From Mycolicibacterium sarraceniae (GTDB lineage: Bacteria > Actinomycetota > Actinomycetes > Mycobacteriales > Mycobacteriaceae), in assembly GCF_010731875.1 (NCBI RefSeq), contig NZ_AP022595.1:310001-374000 (forward strand): a DNA stretch of 64,000 bases. The letters are read 5' to 3'. The notes below the pieces were generated by a model. The model did no database searches. It was not told the DNA's origin and saw nothing but the letters and a program-made list of their open reading frames with translations. Positions within the stretch are counted from its first letter, which is position 1. Each line of letters begins with the position of its first letter. A program made the position numbers and the translations under genes. Positions 37,402 through 45,568 of the stretch are shown here, piece after piece.

Positions 37402-38903
37402 TCCTCGATCAACTGGCGGGCCTGCAGGGCGAGCCACAACTGGGCACGGCTGTCAGCCGATTCCAGGTCGTCGGACAGTAGGGCGCAGATACGCCGCATC
37501 CGGTTGCGCAGGGTATGGCGATGCACGCCCAGCTCGGCGGCGGCACCCGCCATCTGGCCGTGATGCTGCAGGAAAGCCGTCAATGTGGCGAGATTCTCGT
37601 CCGCCTCGCCGGCGTCGGTGAGCGGCCGCAGCAGACCGGCGAGCACGCGGAGTTCATCGGGGCTGCGACCAGCGAGTAGCACCCCGTATGCGCCCAGATC
37701 GTCATATTTGCCGATCGCCGAACCTGATCTGCATCGCGCGGCGGTTCGCGCCTGCTGCATACCAAGACCGAGGCCGGCGAAGCGGACGGTGGAACTGACG
37801 CCGCCTCCAGAGCCCGGCGGGAACCCTCCGGCGAGTGCCTCGGCCACTGCCTGAACCCGCCGCCTGCTCGCCGCGGTGGGCAGGATCGCCACGATCTCGT
37901 CGTCCAGCAGGGTCATCAGGTAGGGACCACCGTGATCGAGCACCGCGCCGAGGTTCCGTTCGGCATCCAGTACCGGCCCCAGTCCGTTGAGCACCAGCAC
38001 CACCACATCGGCACCGGGCTCAAAGCCGAAGTAGCGCAACACCCCGCTGTCGACATTGCCAGAGCCGGAGATCAGCTCGCGCGTCACGGCGGTGCGCAGC
38101 CGCTGCTCGGCCTCAGCGACCCGGGCAGGCTTCTCGGCCGCGATCGAGATCAACGAAACCGCATGGGCCACGAGCAGCCGCTCGGAATTGGTCAGCGGCT
38201 CCGCTGTGCGCACGCCGAGGTGGCCTCGCACGGTCCGAGCGGCCCGCAGGCCGGTGACCGATACGTAGGCCTGGCCGTCGAACGTGACGTACCCGCCGGT
38301 GCGCCGCAACGCAGCCGGTTGCGAATCCGATAGTGCAGCAACTAATTCCAGGTGTCCGGAGCCGGCCGCAGCCAAGGCCTTGCCGGCGGCATCGGTGACC
38401 ACCACCGCGGCCGGCAGACAGTCGGCCAGTGCGGAGACGGCGCCGGGGATGCCACCGCGCAATGTCGCGCGGGCGAGCACCCGCTGTTGATCGACCACGC
38501 GTTGCACCGACCGCAGTTCGTCGGCGCGCAGCGAATCGATCACCACCCGGGTGATCGCGATGAACGGCGTCGCCGGCGGGACCACCAGCACTGGCAGACC
38601 CAGTTCATCGCCGGCCGCCAGCACGGCGGCAGGCACATCGGAGATCGTCGTACCGGTGTCGACCGCCAGCGCGGCGATCCCCACCGCGACCAGCCGTCGG
38701 ACGTACGCGGTCTGCGCAGCTGCGTCGGCACCAATGTTGATACCGGTCGTCATCACCAGCTCCCCACCCGACAAATACGGCGTGGGGTCAGCCAATTCGA
38801 TGGCGTGCGCCCAGGTGATCTCGCGGTCGGCCGCCCCGGCCCCAGCGGCCAGCCTCAGACCCAGCGCCTCGACGTGCGCCAGGTCCCGCGCAGTGATCGC
38901 CAT
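37371..38903 (-). CDS. PucR family transcriptional regulator (CdaR-type)
   Basis: 510 residues from MAITARDLAHVEALGLRLAAG. Residues 1-130 form the PucR N-terminal sensory domain (GGELVMTTGINIG). About 280-420 is a GGDEF-like CdaR middle domain. The C-terminal helix-turn-helix is TLTAFLQHHGQMAGAAAELGVHRHTLRNRMRRICALL. Such proteins activate purine, amine or amino-acid catabolism. IS1380 copy 2 ends only 55 bp upstream of the start, so its native promoter may be replaced or separated from the amine operon. Confidence 0.88.
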   Translation of the reverse strand: MAITARDLAHVEALGLRLAAGAGAADREITWAHAIELADPTPYLSGGELVMTTGINIGADAAAQTAYVRRLVAVGIAALAVDTGTTISDVPAAVLAAGDELGLPVLVVPPATPFIAITRVVIDSLRADELRSVQRVVDQQRVLARATLRGGIPGAVSALADCLPAAVVVTDAAGKALAAAGSGHLELVAALSDSQPAALRRTGGYVTFDGQAYVSVTGLRAARTVRGHLGVRTAEPLTNSERLLVAHAVSLISIAAEKPARVAEAEQRLRTAVTRELISGSGNVDSGVLRYFGFEPGADVVVLVLNGLGPVLDAERNLGAVLDHGGPYLMTLLDDEIVAILPTAASRRRVQAVAEALAGGFPPGSGGGVSSTVRFAGLGLGMQQARTAARCRSGSAIGKYDDLGAYGVLLAGRSPDELRVLAGLLRPLTDAGEADENLATLTAFLQHHGQMAGAAAELGVHRHTLRNRMRRICALLSDDLESADSRAQLWLALQARQLIEDQPNAGGAQR

Positions 38904-39091
38904 GCCGACAATCTTTTGGCGCGGGCGCGTCCTTGCGGCCTCGACACGCCGCGCTAAGCCTGAATCCACCGACGGGTGGTGGTGAGTAGGGTTGATCTTC
39001 GTTGGCGTCGGTCTTCCGGGTGTGGGCGTGAGGTAGTTGCTGGTCTGTCCAGCTTTTCCTGTGTGTTCCGGTCGGGCCTTTCGGCGGTTGG

Positions 39092-40495
39092 TCAGGTTGT
39101 CGCAGGTAGTGGTGGGCTGTGTCCGATGGTGTTGTGCCACAGTGCAAGCCAGGACCTGGACCACGGCCAGTGGGAGGGTAGGTGCAGGATCGGGCGGCGC
39201 TGGGGACGGGCCAGTCGGGCGGGAACATTGACGATGGTGCGTCGCAGTGTCGATCCGCGTGCTCGGGTGTGCCGCTCTCCGGCTAGGACACCGGCCGCGC
39301 GCAGCAGGTTGTGGGCAATCGCCGAGCACAAGATCCAGGCCGAGTTCGCGCCGAACCGGCCCGAGGGCAGATGCGCCAGCGGTCCGTCGATGAGATCGGC
39401 GAATACGGTCTCGATGATCGCGTGCTGGCGGTGGGTGATGTCGGCCTGATCGACGGGCAGGTCGGTGTTGGTGAGAAACGGGTGATACCGCCACACCGGG
39501 AACAGCGTGTCACGGAAACGGGCGTCCTTGACGCGGCGGACCACCAATCGGGCCGTGATGCGATCGGGGTGGAGGCGAATGCGGTGTAGTCGATTTCGGC
39601 GACCTCGGCATCAGAGATCCAGGTACCGGTGTCGGGGTCTTGGACGGCGCCGGGATAACGCACTGGCGTCCACGCCGTCTCGTCGATCCCGGCGAGCGCG
39701 CGTTCGATGGCGGGATTGCGGGTCATCACCATCGAGAACCGCGCACCATGGCGCACGCAGGCGGTAATCACCGCGCGCGAGCCGTAGGCCGAATCCCCGC
39801 GCACCAGAATCTGCCCGCTGGCTCCCCGCGGCGCGGGCGGTGCCGATCGCCTGGGCGACCATCCGCCCGGCCCCCTTACTGGAGTTGGCCCGCCCGGCGC
39901 GTAGCCGCATCCCGGCGATCACCGGCGCAGCACCCGCGGTGCTGATCGTGGTGGCCAGCGGGGACAGTCCCTTGCGCAGGATCTGCTTGCCGGCGATCTT
40001 GGTGTGCCCGTAGGAGGCGCCTTGTTTGGCGTGCCCGTAGACCGGGCGTAGCAGCGAGTCGATGTCGATGAACACCCGCTCATCGGCGCCGGGTAGCAAC
40101 TCGACCCGCTGACACAATGCCACCAGGTGCTCGCGTAGCACCGATTCCAACTGGCGGGCGTGCCCGAAGGTGAACTCCCGCAACAACGTTCCGACCGTCG
40201 ACGGTGCGTACACCCCGCCGAAGAGGGTCTTCATACCGCCCGACCGGACCACGTCGAGGTCGTCGATGCAGTCCGCGCCCGCGCACATGCCCGCCACCAC
40301 GGTGGCCAGTTTCGGGGCGGGGTTCGCCGACCCGGACTTGATCCGCGGCGTCGTGATGCGGACCTTCTCATCAAACAACCTGCCCAGCCCGGTCTGTTCG
40401 GCCAACGTCATGACCGGCACAAGTCCGGCGCACGACACGAGATTGTCATCGTCGAACACCGCTGACTCCGCGGCGAACCTATGCGAAACTTGCAC
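39092..40495 (-). pseudogene. IS1380-family transposase with two frameshifts
   Basis: Starts at GTG 40495 (VQVSHRFAAESAVFDDDNLVSC). The first frame runs to about 39825, where G4 replaces G3 (GCGGGGAGCC). The second frame (RGDSAYGSRAVITACVRHGARFSMVMTRNPA) ends near 39558, where C4 replaces C5. The third frame (VVRRVKDARFRDTLFPVWRYHPF, HRQHAIIETVFADLIDG, NSAWILCSAIAHNLLR) reaches the stop at 39092. It is homologous to copy 1 along its whole length, but diverged. Both breaks are one-base homopolymer changes. Confidence 0.87.
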
Positions 40496-40498
40496 TGG

Positions 40499-40566
40499 AA
40501 GTGCCTTTCCGAACTGGACCCGATTGCTGCCTGAGAACACCAATCATCCCAGTTCAGAGGGCACTT
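40499..40566 (-). promoter_or_regulatory. Inverted repeats over the transposase leader and RBS (copy 2)
   Basis: On the transposase strand AAGTGCC (40566-40560) pairs with GGCACTT (40505-40499), and GAACTGG (40555-40549) pairs with CCAGTTC (40517-40511). The second arm covers the GGAAAGG ribosome-binding site before GTG 40495. Copy 1 has a similar fold at the same position, with different base pairs. Confidence 0.6.
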
Positions 40567-40615
40567 TCTTCACTCCGACACTCGGCTAACGCCACCGCCC
40601 GTCGGTGGATTCAGG

Positions 40616-41428
40616 CTAAGGCGTGCCAACACGCGCGGTGCCAGCCCGGGTTTGGCGCACTGCCGCCGCGGCCCGGACGAACGCACCGAATAACGCCTGC
40701 CGGTCGGTCGCCGGGCCGTCCTCGTCCTCGGGATGCCACTGCACCCCGACGTACCAACGATTGGGGTCCTCGGTTGCCTCCACGATGCCGTCCAGTGCCC
40801 GCGCCGCGACGACCAACCCCTCCCCCACGGTGTCGACGGCCTGATGATGTCCGGACCGGGCGATGACCCGATCGGTGCCCAGGATTTCCGCCAGCCGGGT
40901 GCCGGCCACGATATCGATCGGCTCGTTGACGAATTCGGGCTCACCGGGTGCACCGTGGTGCAGCGCGTAATCCTCGATATCGCCGATCAGGGTGCCGCCA
41001 CGGGCCACGTTGAGCAGCTGGGAACCCCGGCAGATCCCGAGCACCGGCCGGCCGGCGTTCTGCGCGGCGGCGATTGCGGCCAGTGCGTCGCGATCGGCGC
41101 GCACGTCCACACCGTAGGCCTTGGGATTCGGAGCGCTCACGCCGTAGCAGGAGCCGTCCACGTCGCCGCCGCCGAGCAGCAGCAGTCCATCGAACTCCGC
41201 TGCACTGCTGGGCTTTTCGATCGGAACAGACCCGTCCCACAGTTCGTACTCGGCATCCAGTTCGACCAGGGTCGTCAGTGCGACGCGGGTGAACCTGGTG
41301 ATCAGCTCGACGTCGGCCGCAGTGATGTCGGGGTAATTCAGGGGGGCCAACACACAGATACGCGCCTGCGGGCGGGCCGGCGGCGGCCGGTGCGGGATGA
41401 CGTCGGCGCGGGTGACACGGTCGGTCAC
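40616..41428 (-). CDS. Class I glutamine amidotransferase, gamma-glutamyl-GABA hydrolase (PuuD-like), paralogue 1
   Basis: 270 residues. The nucleophile is Cys133 in PVLGICRGSQLLNVARGG, and the catalytic His lies in YVGVQWHPEDEDG (peptidase C26 fold). It would remove the gamma-glutamyl group from a gamma-glutamylated amino acid or amine. It is the last gene of the P450 operon; its ATG overlaps the stop of paralogue 2. Its TAG stop is created by the duplicated CTAAG of IS1380 copy 2, so the original C-terminus may have been a little different. Confidence 0.85.
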   Translation of the reverse strand: MTDRVTRADVIPHRPPPARPQARICVLAPLNYPDITAADVELITRFTRVALTTLVELDAEYELWDGSVPIEKPSSAAEFDGLLLLGGGDVDGSCYGVSAPNPKAYGVDVRADRDALAAIAAAQNAGRPVLGICRGSQLLNVARGGTLIGDIEDYALHHGAPGEPEFVNEPIDIVAGTRLAEILGTDRVIARSGHHQAVDTVGEGLVVAARALDGIVEATEDPNRWYVGVQWHPEDEDGPATDRQALFGAFVRAAAAVRQTRAGTARVGTP

Positions 41429-42138
41429 GAAGAGTCCTTTCGTTTGCCGGCCCGGTCAATCAGGTCGGCGAATAATGCGGTGTCGGTAGCGCAGCCGCCG
41501 TGCCGGTCTTCGGGATGCCACTGCACCGCGATGATGTCGGCGCGGCAGTGCTCAACAGCTTCAACCACGCCGTCGCCGGCCATCGCCGTCACCACGAGAT
41601 CGGCGCCCAGCCGGTCAATCGCTTGGTGATGATAGGACGACACATCGATGTGATCGGATCCCACGATGAGGTGCAGCCGCGACTCGCGTAGTACGCGAAC
41701 ATCGTGAATCGCGTTGTGGTGTGGCGTCGTCGTCTCTGATATGTGCTGGCACAGGGTGCCGCCGGCGGCGACATTGAGGATTTGCATACCCCGACAGATC
41801 GCCAGCATCGGCAACCCCAGGTCGATGACGGCCCGGCTGACGGCTAGGTCATAGTCGTCCTGGAACAGCACGGTGTCCTGGGTCCGGGGGTCGGCCTGCG
41901 CACCGTAGCGGATCGGGTCGACGTCTGCGCCGCCGGGCATCAGCACACCGTCGAAGCGGTCCAGCCGGTCCGGAAGTTCCATCGCCGGGTCGCCGGCAGG
42001 TCCATGCAGCACCACCGGCTCGCCGCCCGCCGCCCACACCGCCTCACACAGCGCTTCGGCGGCCAGGGTGGCCGAGAAGCGCAGGATCGCAACCTGTTCG
42101 GCGCGACGCCCAACCACCGCCACCAGCGGCCGAGTCAC
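41425..42138 (-). CDS. Class I glutamine amidotransferase, PuuD-like, paralogue 2
   Basis: 237 residues from VTRPLVAVVGRR. The nucleophile is Cys115 in MLAICRGMQILNVAAGGTL, and the His is in IIAVQWHPEDRHG. The GTG at 42138 overlaps the TGA of the upstream binding-protein gene (GTGA), and its own stop overlaps the next ATG. Two such hydrolases in one operon suggests two gamma-glutamyl substrates or a heteromeric enzyme. The glnA4-Rv2859c pair in M. tuberculosis has one hydrolase of this type beside a glutamine-synthetase-like gene. Confidence 0.84.
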   Translation of the reverse strand: MTRPLVAVVGRRAEQVAILRFSATLAAEALCEAVWAAGGEPVVLHGPAGDPAMELPDRLDRFDGVLMPGGADVDPIRYGAQADPRTQDTVLFQDDYDLAVSRAVIDLGLPMLAICRGMQILNVAAGGTLCQHISETTTPHHNAIHDVRVLRESRLHLIVGSDHIDVSSYHHQAIDRLGADLVVTAMAGDGVVEAVEHCRADIIAVQWHPEDRHGGCATDTALFADLIDRAGKRKDSS

Positions 42139-42839
42139 GTCCCGAAGGGATAGTCCAAGGTGGGCAACCACTGCTCCCACACCTTGCGCAACCGCCCGGA
42201 CTCGACAAGCCGGGCAAGCGCGTCGTTGAGCTCGGCCAGCGTGTCGGGACGGTCCTTGGCCACCGCGATGCCCCACTGGTTGGCGGTCTGAACGGTGAAT
42301 GCCAGCTCGTAGTCCGGATGAGTGGCACCCAACGGCACGAACACCACGTCGTCGTCGACGACGGCGTCGACTTCACCGGCCGATAGTGCGGCCAGCATGT
42401 CGGCGTAGACGTCATCGGAACCGGCCCCGAATGCGACTGGCACTGCGCCGGTGAAGGTTTCGACCAGCGTCATGTTGGTGCTGTTCTCGATGGCCGCTAC
42501 CTTGCGGCCGACGAGACCCTCCGGCCCGTTGATGCCCGAGCTGCGGCGTACCAGCACGCCCTCATGAAAGACGGCATAGGGCCGGGTGAAGTCGACTTGC
42601 GCCTGACGTTCTGCGGTGATGCCCTGTCCGCACAGCACCGCGTCGGCGTCGCCGCGCTGTACCGCCGGGATCATGTCCACCCAGGGAACCCGAATCCACT
42701 CGACCGGACGGCCGAGTTCGTCCCCCAGCGCTTCGGCCACTCCGGGTTCATAGCCGGTGCGCCCGTTCTGCGGAGTCCACAGCGAAAACAGCGGCGGCGC
42801 ATCGGCATCCAGGCAGGCCAGTCTCAACGGTGTGCTCAT
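42135..42839 (-). CDS. Family-3 substrate-binding-protein-like domain without signal peptide
   Basis: 234 residues with the fold of amino-acid/amine ABC binding proteins: GYEPGVAEALGDELGRPVEWIRVPWVDMIPAVQRGDADAVLCGQGITAERQAQVDFTRPYAVFHEGVLVRR, then GRKVAAIENSTNMTLVETF, AGEVDAVVDDDVVFV and NQWGIAVAKD. The N-terminus MSTPLRLACLDADAPPLF is not a signal peptide or lipobox, and no ABC permease or ATPase lies nearby. It starts inside the stop of the ligase gene (42836-42839). The protein is probably cytosolic and may sense or carry an intermediate. No known function fits. Confidence 0.75.
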   Translation of the reverse strand: MSTPLRLACLDADAPPLFSLWTPQNGRTGYEPGVAEALGDELGRPVEWIRVPWVDMIPAVQRGDADAVLCGQGITAERQAQVDFTRPYAVFHEGVLVRRSSGINGPEGLVGRKVAAIENSTNMTLVETFTGAVPVAFGAGSDDVYADMLAALSAGEVDAVVDDDVVFVPLGATHPDYELAFTVQTANQWGIAVAKDRPDTLAELNDALARLVESGRLRKVWEQWLPTLDYPFGT

Positions 42840-44221
42840 GGCAGGTCATCCCAGTACATATCGCGCTCCCAATCGGTCACATATCCACAGAACCGGGCCC
42901 ACTCGTCGGCGTGAAAATCGACGAGAAGCCCGGACAGCTCAGGCCCGAGAGCCTCGGCGAGCACGCCATCGGAGCGAAACGCGCTGATGGCCTCGCCAAG
43001 GGTCAGTGGCAGGGCACCGAAGCGGTCGTCGACCGGCGCATCGTAGGACGAACCCTGGGTGGGTGCGCCGGGATCGGTGAAGTTCTTCAGCCCGTCCTCA
43101 CAGGCCGCCAGGATCACCGCGTGCGATAGGTACGGGTTGACGGCGGCATCGGGCAACTTGTATTCGAGCCGACCGACAGTCGACAGTCGGACGGTGCAGG
43201 TCTTGTTGTCCAGACCCCAGTTGATCCGCGAGGGCGCGAACTGTCCGGCGTCCCAATATCGCTTGTAAGAGTTCACGGTGGAACCGTTGATCAGCATGGC
43301 ACCCGCCGAATGCGCCAGCAGACCCCCCAGGGCGTGCTTGCCGATCTCGGACAGATGCAGTTCGGTAACCCCCGGATCAGCCAGCACGTTCACGCCGTCG
43401 CGCCACAGGCTGAAGTTGTGGTGACAGCCGTTGCCCATCATCCCGGTCGCCGGCTTGGGTATAAAGCTGGCTTCAATGCCCAGTTCGCGGGCCACCTGCT
43501 TGCAGATCTGTCGGTAGGTGACCAGCCGGTCGGCGGTGAGGTCGGCGCGGTCGTACATGAAGTTCAGCTCGACCTGGTACTCGTCCTCGTAGTCGCCTTC
43601 GACCATGTCCAGGCCCAGCTCCTGGGCGTAAGCGATCACCTTCTTGACGATCGGACGGTTCCGCTCGAGGTGCTCGATGTTGTAGGCCGGGCTGGAGCCG
43701 GGCCGAAAGTGCGCTTCCAAACCCTCGCCACGCCATGTCATTTCGGGTTCGCAGCCGGTACGTAGCTCCAGCCCGGTACGATCGGTGAATCCGATGTGCA
43801 TTCGCCGCAGCAATCCGCGGGTGTCACAGGCGAATTCGGCACCGGCCCGCTCGGCCAGATGGTCGGGTTCGTAGAGCCGGCAGAACACCCGGGCGAAGTT
43901 GGTGTCCCACGGCAACACCGCGAACGTCTCGAGGTCGGGCATCGCCGTGTATTCGGGGGCGTTGACGCCGCCGGCCAGCAGTACGCCGTCGCGGGTGCCT
44001 TGCAGATTGGCCGCCGCCGTCTGGTGCTGTTGCACCCCTTTGACCGCTAGCCGCTCGAAATGCCTTGCTGGGACTACTTTTCCGACAACGCGACCGGTGA
44101 TGGTGACGGCCTGGAAGTAGACCAGTTCGACATTGCGATCGGCAATGGTGGCCAGTACCTCGGCCAGTTCCGGGCCGTTGGCGTTGGCTTGCCGGTGTGC
44201 GTCCAGCGGTGTGGTGCTCAT
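42836..44221 (-). CDS. Glutamine synthetase-like gamma-glutamylamide ligase
   Basis: 461 residues of the GS fold. Metal and substrate blocks are recognisable: ELRTGCEPEMTW, DYEDEYQVELNFMY, MMGNGCHHNFSLW, INGSTVNSYKR and GRLEYKLPDAAVNPYL. Relative to true GlnA, the ATP-side HxH is HHN and the RIExR block is RLEYK. There is no adenylylation loop. This suggests ligation of glutamate to an organic amine rather than ammonia assimilation. It lies nine bases after the P450 stop and is coupled to the binding-protein gene. Confidence 0.85.
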   Translation of the reverse strand: MSTTPLDAHRQANANGPELAEVLATIADRNVELVYFQAVTITGRVVGKVVPARHFERLAVKGVQQHQTAAANLQGTRDGVLLAGGVNAPEYTAMPDLETFAVLPWDTNFARVFCRLYEPDHLAERAGAEFACDTRGLLRRMHIGFTDRTGLELRTGCEPEMTWRGEGLEAHFRPGSSPAYNIEHLERNRPIVKKVIAYAQELGLDMVEGDYEDEYQVELNFMYDRADLTADRLVTYRQICKQVARELGIEASFIPKPATGMMGNGCHHNFSLWRDGVNVLADPGVTELHLSEIGKHALGGLLAHSAGAMLINGSTVNSYKRYWDAGQFAPSRINWGLDNKTCTVRLSTVGRLEYKLPDAAVNPYLSHAVILAACEDGLKNFTDPGAPTQGSSYDAPVDDRFGALPLTLGEAISAFRSDGVLAEALGPELSGLLVDFHADEWARFCGYVTDWERDMYWDDLP

Positions 44222-44230
44222 GGATGGTCC

Positions 44231-45448
44231 TTAAGACTCAGGGGTGGGGGTAAAGCCGATCGGCAGCCGATTGGGGCCGGTGTTCCCCGAGTCCGGCAGC
44301 CAGCTCGCGCCGGGCAGTTCTCGGGGGTCGACCATCCGGCGGGCCAACAAGGGCAGGGCTTCGCTCATATCGGCTCGCGCGACAAAGTGGCCGAGGCAGT
44401 AATGCACACCGGCGCCAAACCCAAAGTGCGGCTTGCGTTCTGCAGTGATATCGAAATCTGGCGTAAAGACCCGCGGGTCGGTACCGCCCGACTCACCGTA
44501 GAGGTGCACGGTGGTTCCGGCCCGAAGCTGCACGCCCTCGTATTCGAAGTCCTCGATCACTTCACGCGTCACCCAGCGCGTCGTCGGGTTGAGTCGCATG
44601 ACCTCCTCGACAGCCTTGCCCCCGAGGTCCGGCCGCCGCGCGAGCAGTCGCCACTGATCGGGGTGGGCCAGGAAAGTCTGCATAGCCAGGCCCAGCTGAT
44701 TGCGGGTGGTGTCAAAGCCGCCGAAGATCAGCAGCACCAGTCCGTCGCGCAGCTCCTCGTCACTCAATCGGCCGTCGTCGGGTTCTGAAGCGTTGACCAG
44801 GGCCGTGACGAAATCGTCGCGGGGGTTGATCCGGCGATCCGCCACCAGCGCATCGCAGTAGTCATACAACCGCTGCAGTGCGGCCTCGATGGCGGGCAGA
44901 TCTTGTTTGAGCGTCACCCCCATTGCCAGGCCGAGTGTCGTGGACGCGGTGGCGATGACCTGCCATTCCTCTTCGGGGAAACCGAGCATGATGGCGATGA
45001 CTCGGGCCGAGTAGGGCTCGGCGAACTCGCTGACGAATTCACAACGGTCCGGTTCGGCAAAGTTGTCGATGAGTTCTGCTGCCAAAGTCTGGAACCGGGG
45101 CACCAGCTCGGCGATGAGCTTCTGGGAGAAGGCCGGGGTCATCAATCGGCGCAGCCGGCGATGCTCCTCGCCCTCCTTGTTGAGGATCCAACTGGCCCAC
45201 CACCGCGCGAACGGTCCTTCGGTAACGCCGTTGTGGGCCGGCCACGCGATGCTGCCCTGCCGCAGCAGGCGGCTCTTGAGCAGCTTGTTCATCTGTTCGT
45301 AACGCAGCACCGCGATCCCGTACGGCGTTGTCGCGTACCAGCTACGTTCCCGGGCGGCGTGCACCTCCGGCGAGGTGATCGAAAACGCCGGATCGGCGAC
45401 GTCGAAAAAAGGCACCTGGTCGGCGGCCGTCGCGGAGACGGAAGACAT
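44231..45448 (-). CDS. Cytochrome P450, probable amine monooxygenase
   Basis: 405 residues from MSSVSATAADQ, chosen over the start at 45469 because GGAGG stands eight bases upstream. The I-helix is LVLLIFGGFDTTRNQ, ExxR is EEVMRLNP (Glu282-Arg285), and heme-binding FGFGAGVHYCLGHFVARADM carries Cys351. It is soluble. No ferredoxin or ferredoxin reductase is adjacent, so electrons must come from elsewhere. Mycobacterial P450s beside GS-like genes hydroxylate cyclic amines (piperidine, pyrrolidine, morpholine) next to nitrogen; that is the working hypothesis. First gene of the operon. Confidence 0.88.
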   Translation of the reverse strand: MSSVSATAADQVPFFDVADPAFSITSPEVHAARERSWYATTPYGIAVLRYEQMNKLLKSRLLRQGSIAWPAHNGVTEGPFARWWASWILNKEGEEHRRLRRLMTPAFSQKLIAELVPRFQTLAAELIDNFAEPDRCEFVSEFAEPYSARVIAIMLGFPEEEWQVIATASTTLGLAMGVTLKQDLPAIEAALQRLYDYCDALVADRRINPRDDFVTALVNASEPDDGRLSDEELRDGLVLLIFGGFDTTRNQLGLAMQTFLAHPDQWRLLARRPDLGGKAVEEVMRLNPTTRWVTREVIEDFEYEGVQLRAGTTVHLYGESGGTDPRVFTPDFDITAERKPHFGFGAGVHYCLGHFVARADMSEALPLLARRMVDPRELPGASWLPDSGNTGPNRLPIGFTPTPES

Positions 45449-45484
45449 GGGCGCTACCTCCAGAGCCACAGGAACAGTCTGTAA

Positions 45485-45513
45485 ATACTCTAAAACTAGA
45501 TTGTTACTGTCAA
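45485..45513 (-). promoter_or_regulatory. SigA-type promoter of the P450 operon with an internal dyad
   Basis: On the minus strand TTGACA (45513-45508), 17 bases, GAGTAT (45490-45485). Between the boxes lies TCTA-GTTT-TAGA (45500-45489), a 4-4-4 dyad that a GntR or PucR dimer could occupy. About 35 bp of leader separates the boxes from the P450 start. Confidence 0.5.
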
Positions 45514-45568
45514 GCGATTCGCGTTAACTCGCCGTAACGACGGCTTCAGCCCGGATAGCTACGGACGC

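Larger units (their letters stand above)
38959..40615 (-). mobile_element. IS1380-family insertion sequence, copy 2
   Basis: The terminal repeats are CCTGAATCCACCGACGGG at both ends (38959-38976 and 40598-40615 inverted). They are flanked by a perfect 5-bp target duplication, CTAAG (38954-38958 and 40616-40620). Length 1657 bp. The transposase reads on the minus strand and is broken twice. The right border CTA provides the TAG stop of the adjacent amidotransferase gene, mirroring copy 1 at the Soj gene. Confidence 0.93.

Noticed and set aside
37371..39494. A 707-residue open frame that joins IS1380-like sequence to the PucR protein
   Set aside because: The first about 195 residues are an out-of-frame translation of the IS end. 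The regulator begins at the ATG at 38903, and the joint frame is an artefact of high GC.
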